Source of the DNA: Lachnospiraceae bacterium UBA3692
GTDB taxonomy: Bacteria > Bacillota > Clostridia > Lachnospirales > Lachnospiraceae
Assembly (NCBI GenBank): GCA_002372815.1
Contig: DFIR01000105.1
Location: 11,699 to 18,362, forward strand
Length of the DNA stretch: 6,664 nucleotides
Reading direction: 5' to 3'
Below are positions 1 to 6,510 of the stretch, in pieces. The position numbers were made by a program, and so were the translations under genes. A model generated the notes under the pieces. It did no database searches, was not told where the DNA came from, and saw only the letters and a list, made by a program, of their open reading frames with translations. Position 1 is the first letter of the stretch, and every line of letters begins with the position of its first letter.

Positions 1-150
1 ATTACTTTAAACGGGAATCTTACATCGCCTGCATGGCTGTCACGCCTTCGTGCTTCGGCATCTGGGAGAGGAAGGCAAAAGTGCAGGCTGCGGACACCCA
101 CCTGGCTGCGTGCTAGGAGTCAAAATACAGGGCCGGTATTTCGGGCATGC
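1..150 (+). ncRNA. ssrS: Probable 6S RNA (ssrS), 3' part only; 5' part lies before the window
   Basis: 6S RNA mimics an open promoter and binds the housekeeping RNA polymerase holoenzyme, damping transcription in slow growth. The sequence shows nested pairings of an apical arm: GCCTGCA (27-33) pairs perfectly with TGCAGGC (82-88), and inside it GCCTTC (44-49) pairs with GAAGGC (71-76). After the arm comes GGACACCCACCTGG (92-105). CCTGGC (101-106) can pair with GCTAGG (112-117), and the stretch ends AAAATACAGGGCCGG then GGGCATGC (143-150), which could be the 3' strand of a closing helix whose partner is outside the window. The CACCCACCT segment followed by a small hairpin and a GC-rich closing strand agrees with my memory of the 3' half of 6S RNAs in several phyla. 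No coding frame here looks real. The exact 3' end is uncertain, and another structured RNA or leader is possible. Confidence 0.55.
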
Positions 151-203
151 TCATATGGGAAGCAGCGGGCCGCATGGGCGCACTGCTTCCCATATGACTG
201 CCC
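143..203. repeat. Long perfect inverted repeat (hairpin) between the RNA gene and queA
   Basis: The arms TCATATGGGAAGCAG (151-165) and CTGCTTCCCATATGA (183-197) are perfect 15-base reverse complements around a 17-base loop. After a small internal loop, GGGCA (143-147) pairs with TGCCC (199-203), giving about 20 base pairs in total. No T-run follows on either strand; on the plus strand the hairpin is followed by AAAAAG. It therefore does not look like an intrinsic terminator. It could be a processing hairpin, a 5' leader structure of queA, or one copy of a small dispersed palindromic element. Only one copy is visible in this window. Confidence 0.8.
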
Positions 204-217
204 AAAAAGAAAGGATC

Positions 218-227
218 AGAGGGGAAG
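218..227 (+). promoter_or_regulatory. Ribosome binding site deciding the queA TTG start
   Basis: AGAGGGGAAG sits 8 bases before the TTG at 236. The in-frame ATG codons further upstream (155 and 194) lie inside the hairpin arms and have no such site. This supports the TTG start. Confidence 0.7.
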
Positions 228-235
228 AGAAGCCA

Positions 236-1267
236 TTGATCAGGACATCCGATTATGATTTTGAACTGCCGCAGGAGCTCATCGCGCAGGATCCGCTGAC
301 GGACCGCACCTCCTGCCGGCTGATGGTCATCGACCGCAGGACCGGGGCGCTGGAGCACAGACACTTTCGCGATATCGGCGAGTATCTGCACGCGGGCGAC
401 ACGCTGGTCCTGAACGATACGAAAGTGATCCCGGCAAGACTGCTCGGGACGAAGAAGGACACGGGAGCTGCCGTGGAGATCCTGCTCCTGCGCCGCCGCG
501 GCGCGGACCTGTGGGAGACGATCGTGCGGCCCGGAAAGAAACTGCGCCCCGGCGCGGAAGCCGTCTTCGGGGACGGCCTGCTGACGGCGAGGATCGAGGA
601 GACCCTTCCGGACGGAAACCGCCTCGTGCGTTTCAGCTACGAAGGCATCTTCGAGGAGGTGCTCGACAGGCTCGGCGAGATGCCGCTGCCGCCCTATATC
701 ACTCACAAGCTGGAAGACCCGTCCATGTACCAGACCGTCTATGCCAGGAACGAGGGTTCGGCCGCCGCGCCGACCGCGGGCCTGCACTTCGACCAGGCGC
801 AGCTGAAAGCGCTGGAGGACGCGGGCATCCGGCTCGTCTACGTCACCCTGCACGTGGGACTGGGCACTTTCCGGCCCGTCAAAGTGGAGGACGCCTCACA
901 GCATGTGATGCACTCCGAGTGGTACCAGGTGAGCGAAGAGGCGGCGGAGGCGATCAACCAGACCCACGCCCGCGGCGGACGCGTGATCTGCGTCGGCACC
1001 ACGAGCTGCCGGACGATCGAGAGCGCCGCGGATGAGGACGGGATCGTGCACGCCGGGAGCAGGGACACTTCCATCTTCATCTACCCGGGATACCGGTTCA
1101 AGGTGATGGAAGGTCTGATCACGAACTTCCACCTGCCCGAATCGACGCTGCTGATGCTGGTGTCGGCCTTTGCCGGCCGTGAGAACGTGCTCGCCGCCTA
1201 CGAGGAGGCGGTGCGGCAGAGATACCGTTTCTTTTCCTTCGGGGACGCCTGTTATTTTCACGGATAA
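236..1267 (+). CDS. queA: S-adenosylmethionine:tRNA ribosyltransferase-isomerase (QueA)
   Basis: QueA acts in the cytoplasm. It moves the ribosyl part of S-adenosylmethionine onto 7-aminomethyl-7-deazaguanine at the wobble base of tRNAs with GUN anticodons, making epoxyqueuosine. From the TTG start the protein has 343 residues, a usual length for the family, and begins MIRTSDYDFELPQELIAQDP, the standard QueA N-terminus. Family hallmarks are NDTKVIPARL (60-69), EGSAAAPTAGLHF (173-185), HVGLGTFRPV, GTTSCRTIES (254-263) and NFHLPESTLLML (from 297). The reading frame stays open upstream to about position 50, but that extension runs through the RNA-like region and hairpin and has no family similarity. 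Its usual clostridial neighbours ruvB (upstream) and tgt (downstream) are not here. No clear terminator follows, so some read-through into the polysaccharide genes is possible. Identification is very secure. Confidence 0.97.
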   Translation: MIRTSDYDFELPQELIAQDPLTDRTSCRLMVIDRRTGALEHRHFRDIGEYLHAGDTLVLNDTKVIPARLLGTKKDTGAAVEILLLRRRGADLWETIVRPGKKLRPGAEAVFGDGLLTARIEETLPDGNRLVRFSYEGIFEEVLDRLGEMPLPPYITHKLEDPSMYQTVYARNEGSAAAPTAGLHFDQAQLKALEDAGIRLVYVTLHVGLGTFRPVKVEDASQHVMHSEWYQVSEEAAEAINQTHARGGRVICVGTTSCRTIESAADEDGIVHAGSRDTSIFIYPGYRFKVMEGLITNFHLPESTLLMLVSAFAGRENVLAAYEEAVRQRYRFFSFGDACYFHG

Positions 1268-1268
1268 G

Positions 1269-1298
1269 TTGAAAAGAGCACAGGCCGTATGATAGTAT
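1269..1298 (+). promoter_or_regulatory. Candidate sigma-70-type promoter for the polysaccharide operon
   Basis: TTGAAA (1269-1274) is followed after 18 bases by TAGTAT (1293-1298). A better -10-like hexamer, TATGAT (1288-1293), overlaps it but is only 13 bases from the TTGAAA. The gap is AT-richer than the flanking genes and is the only non-coding stretch before the operon. The match is weak and the start point is a guess. Confidence 0.35.
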
Positions 1299-1337
1299 AT
1301 GGTAACAATGTGCATTAAACGCTGAGCGGAGAATGGC

Positions 1338-2174
1338 ATGGCAGATAAGAAGACCGCCACGATCGTCGTGGCCACACATAAACCATACAGAATGCCGGCG
1401 GATCCCATCTATCAGCCCCTTTTCGTAGGCGCCTGCGCCAGGCGGGACGAGGCGGATGAGCTGGAGGATCTCGGCTACGCCGTGGATGATTCGGGGGAGA
1501 ACATCTCCGCGAAGAATCCGCGCTACAGCGAGCTGACGGCGATGTACTGGGCCTGGAAGAACGTGGACTCCGATTATATCGGTCTGGCTCACTACCGGCG
1601 GCATTTCGCTGGGAGGCATTACCGGAAGATCTTTGGGGATCCTTTCTCCAAGGTCCTGAGCGGCAAGGAGCTCCGCTTCCTCATGGGGAAGGCCCGGATC
1701 ATCGTGCCGGTGCAGCAGAACTACTATATCGAGACCCTGTACTCGCATTACGAGCACACGCACTACATCGACCAGCTGGACGAGACGCGCGCGATCATCG
1801 CGCAGCGCTGCCCGGAGTATCTGGATTCCTACGACCGGATCGTGCAGCAGACCCACGGCTGCATGTTCAACATGATGATCGCGGAGCGGGAACTGTTCGG
1901 CGAGTACTGCGAGTGGCTCTTCGGCATCCTGGAGGAGCTGGAAGAGCGGATCGACGAGAGCAGCCTCAACGCGTTTGAGGCGCGCTTCTACGGCCGTGTC
2001 AGCGAGATCATCTTCAACGTCTGGCTCGACAGACAGTTCGAGAGCGGAAGACTGCAGCGGAGCGATGTGCGCGAGATCCCGTACATCTACATGGAGAGGA
2101 TCAACTGGATCAAGAAGGGCGGCTCCTTCCTGCAGGCGAAGTTCTTCCACAAAAAATACGGGAGAAGCTTTTGA
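1338..2174 (+). CDS. DUF4422-family glycosyltransferase
   Basis: This 278-residue protein has no signal peptide or membrane segment and probably works at the inner face of the membrane, adding a sugar to a lipid-linked polysaccharide repeat unit. It matches the DUF4422 family of capsule and exopolysaccharide loci: VATHKPYRMPADPIYQPLFV (11-30) near the N-terminus, then GENISAKNPRYSELTAMYWA (53-72), then GLAHYRRHF (82-90), GCMFNMMI (174-181) and a final segment with RFYGRVSEIIFNVWL (216-230). The length is usual for the family. The ATG at 1338 is preceded by AGCGGAG (1325-1331), 6 bases away. It is the first gene of the operon, and its TGA stop overlaps the TTG start of the next gene by three bases. 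The donor sugar and linkage cannot be read from the sequence. Family assignment is secure; the exact role is inferred from context. Confidence 0.88.
   Translation: MADKKTATIVVATHKPYRMPADPIYQPLFVGACARRDEADELEDLGYAVDDSGENISAKNPRYSELTAMYWAWKNVDSDYIGLAHYRRHFAGRHYRKIFGDPFSKVLSGKELRFLMGKARIIVPVQQNYYIETLYSHYEHTHYIDQLDETRAIIAQRCPEYLDSYDRIVQQTHGCMFNMMIAERELFGEYCEWLFGILEELEERIDESSLNAFEARFYGRVSEIIFNVWLDRQFESGRLQRSDVREIPYIYMERINWIKKGGSFLQAKFFHKKYGRSF
2160..2167 (+). promoter_or_regulatory. Ribosome binding site deciding the TTG start of the wzy-like gene
   Basis: GGGAGAAG lies inside the end of the glycosyltransferase gene. The GGGAG core is 6 bases from the TTG at 2171, which sits in a TTGA stop/start overlap typical of translational coupling. 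Confidence 0.6.
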
Positions 2175-3439
2175 ATATCAAGATCAGAAAGCCGGACCGC
2201 ATTCCGGTAAGGATCGCGCAGGACGCGGGGATGATCAGCCTGGAGGAGCTGGTCTTCTACGCGGCCATGATCCTGTATGTGATACAGACCTATATATTTC
2301 ACTCTGAGTTTGAGCATGTTCTCGGTGCGTCGGTTTCGAAGACCCTGCGCATGCTCTGTCTTTTTGTGTGCCTTGCGAAGATCCTCCTCGCGGAGACCAA
2401 TATAGCGATCAGAATCGTCGCTGTTGCCGGTGCGCTGGGAGGCTTCATCATGGTGATCCAGAAGCAGGCCGGCGCGGGCATCAACCTGCTGATGCTGGTC
2501 ATGCTGATGCTGGCCGCGAAGGACATTCCCTTCCGCAGGCTGTGCAAGGTCATGTTCTGGTCCTGTCTGGCCTGTATGCTGGCTGTCCTGGCCGGCTTCT
2601 ACGAAGGGACACTCTATCAGCCCCCGATGCTGGAATACCAGACCAGGGTCCGGGAGTATCTCGGATTCACCTACGTCTCTTTCGGCCCGATCTATTTCCT
2701 CAACCTGCTGTTCTGCGGCCTGTATGCCTACACCGGCCGGCCCACTAAAGAGAACGGGGGACGCTGCGACGAGATGCCCGTGCGGACCTGGTTCATCCTG
2801 ATCGGCGCGGCGGCCTGGAACTACTGGTTCTACAAGGAGACGGACACGACGCTGATCTTCCTGGTCGGCATGCTCTTCATCCTCCTCTATATCGTGGAGA
2901 TCAAGCTGGAGATCGACTTCTTCCGGGACAACCGCTTCATCCGGTTCCTGGCGGCGGTCGTATTTCCGCTGCTCGCCCTGTTCATCTATGAGGTGAGCGT
3001 CCATTTCGTGCCCGGCAACGCGTTCTGGGAGAGGATCGACGATCTGTCCCACAACCGGGTCGGACTCAACTACGAAGGCCTGCAGAAGTACGGGGTGCAC
3101 CTGTTCGGACAGGTCATCAAGCAGAACACCAACACCGCGAAGGGAGAGTATTTCTATATCGACAGCGGCTACATGAAGGCCCTGCTCAATTACGGTTTTA
3201 TCCTGTTCTGCGTCATTCTGCTCCTGTACAGCGTGATGTTCTTCGCGGCGGTGGCCGAGAGGGACATCGTTCTCTGCATGTGGCTTCTGTGCATCGCATG
3301 CTACGCCGTCATCAACAACAACATCATCTCTCCGGTCGAGAATGCCAGCATTCTCGCGTTCTGGTACTGCCTGGACCTGCTCAAGTGGGACCGGGAGAAG
3401 AAGAGGAGGAACATTGTCAGCCGAAACACCAAGTCTTAA
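2171..3439 (+). CDS. Wzy-like polysaccharide repeat-unit polymerase
   Basis: This 422-residue, very hydrophobic protein has about 12 predicted membrane helices by eye (near 26-43, 58-73, 79-96, 103-116, 124-143, 167-187, 205-221, 227-243, 256-278, 337-360, 366-381 and 388-404). A large polar loop lies between about 279 and 335. That layout, a multi-spanning protein with one big external loop near the C-terminal third, is the hallmark of O-antigen and capsule polymerases, which join lipid-linked repeat units on the outer face of the membrane. The loop contains WERIDDLSHNRVGLNYEGL (286-304) followed by YGVHLFGQ, and YIDSGYMKALLNYGF (329-343) leads into the next helix; both resemble the less conserved Wzy proteins of Firmicutes. 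Wzy sequences diverge strongly, so the call rests on topology, these motifs, and position between a glycosyltransferase and a flippase. The TTG start overlaps the previous stop. The 3' end overlaps the next gene by 26 bases. Confidence 0.78.
   Translation: MNIKIRKPDRIPVRIAQDAGMISLEELVFYAAMILYVIQTYIFHSEFEHVLGASVSKTLRMLCLFVCLAKILLAETNIAIRIVAVAGALGGFIMVIQKQAGAGINLLMLVMLMLAAKDIPFRRLCKVMFWSCLACMLAVLAGFYEGTLYQPPMLEYQTRVREYLGFTYVSFGPIYFLNLLFCGLYAYTGRPTKENGGRCDEMPVRTWFILIGAAAWNYWFYKETDTTLIFLVGMLFILLYIVEIKLEIDFFRDNRFIRFLAAVVFPLLALFIYEVSVHFVPGNAFWERIDDLSHNRVGLNYEGLQKYGVHLFGQVIKQNTNTAKGEYFYIDSGYMKALLNYGFILFCVILLLYSVMFFAAVAERDIVLCMWLLCIACYAVINNNIISPVENASILAFWYCLDLLKWDREKKRRNIVSRNTKS
3403..3409 (+). promoter_or_regulatory. 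Ribosome binding site deciding the wzx TTG start
   Basis: GAGGAGG, near-perfect, lies within the end of the wzy-like gene, 4 bases before the TTG at 3414. The spacing is short, but no ATG in frame lies between here and residue 57 of the flippase, where its first membrane helix would already be lost. Confidence 0.65.
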
Positions 3440-4871
3440 GAAAAACATCCTGCTCAGCACCCTGTATCAGATCCTTCTGGTGGTCCTGCCATTCATCACA
3501 GCTCCCTATGTCGCCCGTGTGATCGGACAGGAAGGGTCGGGCATCTACGACTTTACGAGCGCGAACCAGACGTATTTCTCCATGTTTGCCGCCCTCGGGA
3601 CGGCGAGCTACGGGGCGCGGGAGATCGCCCGGGTGAGGAATGACATCCACAGGCGGAGCGTCCTCTTCTGGGAGATCGAACTGATGACGGTCGTCACGTC
3701 CCTGATCTCCCTGTCGGCCTGGATCATCTTCATCTTTATGAACGCGCAGTACCGCGTATTCTACATCGCGCTGTCGATGGGGATCTTCTCCACCATGTTC
3801 GACATCTCCTGGTTCTTCGCCGGGATCGAGCAGTTCAAGTACACGGTCGCGAAGAACGCGATGTTCAAGCTTCTCGGCGTGGCGCTGATGTTCCTGCTGG
3901 TGCATAGCAGGGAGGACCTGCTCCTCTACGTCATCATCATCACCGGCTCGACGATGCTCGGCAACCTTTCCATGTGGCTCTACATCGGAAAGTTCACAGA
4001 GAAGGTGGATCTCCGCAGCCTCCGCATCCGGAGGCACTTCAAGGAGACGCTGATCTACTTCATCCCTTCCGTCGCGACGAGTGTCTACACGGTACTGGAC
4101 AGAACGCTGATCGGCCTCCTGACAGAAGGCAAAACAGAGAACGGCTACTACCACTACGCCACGCATATCGTAAACATCATGAAGGCGCTGACCTTCACCT
4201 CGCTCAACACCGTGCTCGGGAGCCGCATCTCCTATCTGTACGCGGAAGAGCGCTTCGACGAGATCCGCAGGAGGATCGACGATTCGATCAACTACATCCT
4301 CTTCATGGGACTCGGGATCTGCTTCGGACTGATCTCTGTGGCCGGGCGGTTCATCCCGCTCTACCTCGGACCCGGCTATGAACGCGTCATCTACATGCTG
4401 TCCCTCATGAGCCCGATCGTCGTGATCATCGGCATCAGCAACTGCCTGGGGTCCCAGTACTACACGCCTTCCGGCAGGAGACGGCAGAGCGCCCGGTTCA
4501 TCATCATCGGCAGCATCGTCAACCTGTGCCTGAACCTGCTGCTCATTCCGCGCTTCGAAGGATACGGCGCGATCGTCGCCTCCCTGATCGCGGAAGGGAC
4601 GATCACCGTGCTGTACCTGCATTTCTCCGGCGGATACATGACCTTCCGCAGGATCGCCGTCCTCGGATGGCGCAAGCTGATCGCCGCGGTCCTCATGCTC
4701 GCCGCGATCCGCGCAGTGGATCCGCTGATCCATTCAGATATCGCCGCCATCGCCGTGGAAGTGGTGATGGGCGTGTGCATCTATATAGCGATAACGATCC
4801 TGCTCCGGGATGATTTCCTGACGAGGATCATACTTCCGAATGTCACAGGCCGGCTTCGCAAGAAAGGATGA
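3414..4871 (+). CDS. Wzx-type polysaccharide flippase (RfbX family)
   Basis: Wzx proteins move undecaprenyl-diphosphate-linked repeat units from the inner to the outer face of the cytoplasmic membrane. From the TTG start the protein has 485 residues, normal for the family, and about 12 to 14 hydrophobic helices. The N-terminus is diagnostic: LKKNILLSTLYQILLVVLPF (8-27), then TAPYVARVIGQEGSGIYDF (29-47) and GTASYGAREIAR (62-73). Further family marks are FDISWFFAGIEQFK (129-142), VLDRTLIGLL (227-236), YYTPSGRRRQSARF (349-362) and LLLIPRFEGYGAIVASLIAE (375-394). A longer frame is open upstream from an ATG at 3342, but that part only shadows the wzy-like gene and has no flippase character. The stop TGA lies 4 bases before the start of the copolymerase gene. 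The substrate is unknown. Family assignment is very secure. Confidence 0.93.
   Translation: MSAETPSLKKNILLSTLYQILLVVLPFITAPYVARVIGQEGSGIYDFTSANQTYFSMFAALGTASYGAREIARVRNDIHRRSVLFWEIELMTVVTSLISLSAWIIFIFMNAQYRVFYIALSMGIFSTMFDISWFFAGIEQFKYTVAKNAMFKLLGVALMFLLVHSREDLLLYVIIITGSTMLGNLSMWLYIGKFTEKVDLRSLRIRRHFKETLIYFIPSVATSVYTVLDRTLIGLLTEGKTENGYYHYATHIVNIMKALTFTSLNTVLGSRISYLYAEERFDEIRRRIDDSINYILFMGLGICFGLISVAGRFIPLYLGPGYERVIYMLSLMSPIVVIIGISNCLGSQYYTPSGRRRQSARFIIIGSIVNLCLNLLLIPRFEGYGAIVASLIAEGTITVLYLHFSGGYMTFRRIAVLGWRKLIAAVLMLAAIRAVDPLIHSDIAAIAVEVVMGVCIYIAITILLRDDFLTRIILPNVTGRLRKKG
4863..4868 (+). promoter_or_regulatory. Ribosome binding site deciding the copolymerase GTG start
   Basis: AAAGGA lies 7 bases before the GTG at 4876, an ideal spacing. 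The alternative in-frame ATG at 4840 has only an AGGA well over 10 bases upstream, so GTG is preferred. Confidence 0.65.
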
Positions 4872-4875
4872 AACA

Positions 4876-6303
4876 GTGAAAAGACAGGAATACTACGACT
4901 ACACGGAACACAGCAATTTCCGGGAGGTCAGTCTGGGGAAATTGCTGCTGCGCGTTCTCCGTTACTGGAGACTGCTCCTCCTGGCGGGCGTCCTGGGCGG
5001 CATTCTGCTGGGCGGTATGCAGATCCTGAAGATCCACGGCCGCAAGGACGACATGAATGAGAAGTATGCTGCCTACCTGCAGGACAAGGAAGTCTATGAG
5101 GCCGCCAGGGAGGCCTATCAGGGCGAGATCGACGTGCTGGAGCAGAAGATCAATCTCCGCCAGCAGTATATCGAAAGCTCGACCCTCATGCAGGTCGACG
5201 CGCATCAGACAGGCTCCGCCATGGCGGAGTTCACCGTGCGTGTGCCCGAGCTGGAGAATGCGGAGCTGCCGGACGACGCGGGCGGACTCGCCAAGATGAA
5301 CAATATCGTCCGCGCCTACTACTATTACATCAATTTCGGCGACGCCATCCCTGCGGCCGCCGCGGAAGTGGGTATCAGCGAGGAGAACCTGAAGGAGCTC
5401 CTCTACTCCTACTACGACGACGTGAGCAGTCTGTTCACGCTGAGCGTGCGCTATCCCGACGAGGCAGGCGCGGAGAAGATCCTCACGGCCATCATCGACG
5501 GCATGCAGAGCAAGCGCGTGGAATACATGCGGGAGATGGGAGAGTTCGACCTCGTCGTTGTGTCGAAAGACGTCAATACGATCGTTGACAGTGAGCTTGC
5601 GACTTTCCAGAGCCAGAAGTTCGCGGAGATCAACACGCTGCAGAACAACCTGTCCAATAAGCAGAAGCTCCTGGAAGGCCTGTCCCGTCCTTCCTCCGCC
5701 CAGCAGTACTCCAGAAAGAACATGCTGAAGTCCGGGATCAAGTACGGCGTCGTCGGATTTGCCGCCGGCTGCATCGCGCTGTTCTTCCTGATCGCCGTCA
5801 TCGTGCTCCTTCGCGGGTTCATTCTGTCCGGCGACGAGATTGACCGCAAATTCGGGCTCAAGAACCTGGTCTGCTTCCGCGATGACCCGGCCAAGAAGCC
5901 CTTCATCATCGACCGCGTGATCGACCAGCTGGAGAACGGCGATGCCCTCTCGGATACCGCCGCCGGCTGCGACCTGCTTCTCTCCAGGATCCGGAACATC
6001 ACCTCCGGCAGCGGAAGAGGAGCTTCCAAAAACCATGTTCTGCTGATCGGCACCTGCAGCGAGAAGAAGCTCCGCACCCTGCAGAGAGCCCTCTCGGAGC
6101 GCGCCGAAAAGGAGAACGATGTCCTCACCTTCCACGCCCTGCACGATCCGGCCGCGAATCCGGCCGTGCTGCACAGGATGCAGGAGTGCGGCAGCGTCGT
6201 CCTCGTCGAAGAGATCGGCCGCTCCCGCTACAAAGATATCCTGAACACTGTCGACATCATCGATGACACCGGCCGGCCCATCATCGGCACCGTCTATTTC
6301 TGA
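4876..6303 (+). CDS. Wzz/CapA-like polysaccharide copolymerase with degenerate BY-kinase-like tail
   Basis: This family controls chain length and export of surface polysaccharide. From GTG the protein has 475 residues. It has a short cytoplasmic N-terminus (1-28) with a tyrosine cluster, YYDY (6-9); membrane helix one (about 29-50); an external region (51-288) with heptad-like segments at about 60-105 and 235-268; membrane helix two (about 290-312); and a cytoplasmic tail of some 160 residues. Two helices around a helical external domain is the Wzz pattern. The tail reads like a shortened P-loop fold: strand HVLLIGTCSEKKL (387-399) sits where Walker A would be but lacks GxGKS/T. SVVLVEEIGRSRYKDI (440-455) and the terminal IIGTVYF resemble the last strands of CapB/YwqD/Wzc kinases, without their C-terminal tyrosine cluster. 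An ATG at 4840 would add 12 residues. The copolymerase role is well supported; the tail interpretation is inferred. Confidence 0.85.
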   Translation: MKRQEYYDYTEHSNFREVSLGKLLLRVLRYWRLLLLAGVLGGILLGGMQILKIHGRKDDMNEKYAAYLQDKEVYEAAREAYQGEIDVLEQKINLRQQYIESSTLMQVDAHQTGSAMAEFTVRVPELENAELPDDAGGLAKMNNIVRAYYYYINFGDAIPAAAAEVGISEENLKELLYSYYDDVSSLFTLSVRYPDEAGAEKILTAIIDGMQSKRVEYMREMGEFDLVVVSKDVNTIVDSELATFQSQKFAEINTLQNNLSNKQKLLEGLSRPSSAQQYSRKNMLKSGIKYGVVGFAAGCIALFFLIAVIVLLRGFILSGDEIDRKFGLKNLVCFRDDPAKKPFIIDRVIDQLENGDALSDTAAGCDLLLSRIRNITSGSGRGASKNHVLLIGTCSEKKLRTLQRALSERAEKENDVLTFHALHDPAANPAVLHRMQECGSVVLVEEIGRSRYKDILNTVDIIDDTGRPIIGTVYF

Positions 6304-6348
6304 TCGGCGGCCATTCCGGGGAAGAGTATAGAATGAATATGACTAAGA

Positions 6349-6379
6349 GGGCGTCGCACGAATGTGCGCGCCCCCTTTT
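6349..6379 (+). terminator. Intrinsic terminator of the polysaccharide operon
   Basis: GGGCG (6349-6353) and CGCAC (6355-6359), separated by one bulged T, pair with GTGCG (6364-6368) and CGCCC (6369-6373) around a GAAT loop. TTTT follows at 6376-6379. It lies 45 bases after the copolymerase stop codon and closes the operon. Confidence 0.85.
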
Positions 6380-6470
6380 GTCTGCGCTGTAGCCTGTCTG
6401 TTCTCCTGTGTATTATTGCTTTCAGACAGCAGAAATGACAGGTCGCGAGGCCGGCACAGGATTCTGAAGA
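6380..6470. other. Intergenic spacer between converging transcription units
   Basis: This stretch lies between the plus-strand operon terminator and the minus-strand tRNA terminator. I see no convincing gene, repeat or binding site in it. Confidence 0.5.
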
Positions 6471-6502
6471 CAAAAAGAAATGCCGCACATTGCGTGCGGC
6501 AT
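6471..6502 (-). terminator. Intrinsic terminator of the tRNA-Val genes
   Basis: Read on the minus strand, ATGCCGCAC and GTGCGGCAT (6502-6494 and 6488-6480) form a perfect 9-base-pair stem with a 5-base loop. TTTCTTTTTG follows (6480-6471), with the first T shared with the stem. It starts 8 bases beyond the tRNA-Val(GAC) 3' end. The plus strand also has TTTT just after the stem (6504-6507), so weak action in both directions is possible. Confidence 0.85.
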
Positions 6503-6510
6503 CTTTTCAG

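Noticed and set aside
143..203. Hairpin as an intrinsic terminator for the upstream RNA
   Set aside because: No T-run follows the stem on either strand; an A-run follows on the plus strand.
50..235. N-terminal extension of the queA frame back to a GTG at 50 or ATGs at 155 and 194
   Set aside because: The added residues do not resemble QueA, pass through the structured RNA and the hairpin, and lack a Shine-Dalgarno site. The TTG at 236 gives a family-standard N-terminus with a good ribosome binding site.
3342..3413. Earlier ATG start for the flippase at 3342
   Set aside because: The extra residues are an out-of-frame reading of the wzy-like gene end. The TTG at 3414 has GAGGAGG just upstream and gives a normal Wzx N-terminus.
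4840..4875. ATG at 4840 as the copolymerase start
   Set aside because: It would overlap the flippase by 32 bases without a well-placed ribosome binding site. The GTG at 4876 has AAAGGA at ideal spacing. It cannot be fully excluded.
1119..6174. Long minus-strand open frames opposite the polysaccharide genes, up to about 457 codons
   Set aside because: They are antisense shadows in GC-rich coding DNA. Their translations are rich in Asp, Glu, His, Arg and Gln without domains, while the plus-strand frames are clear protein families.
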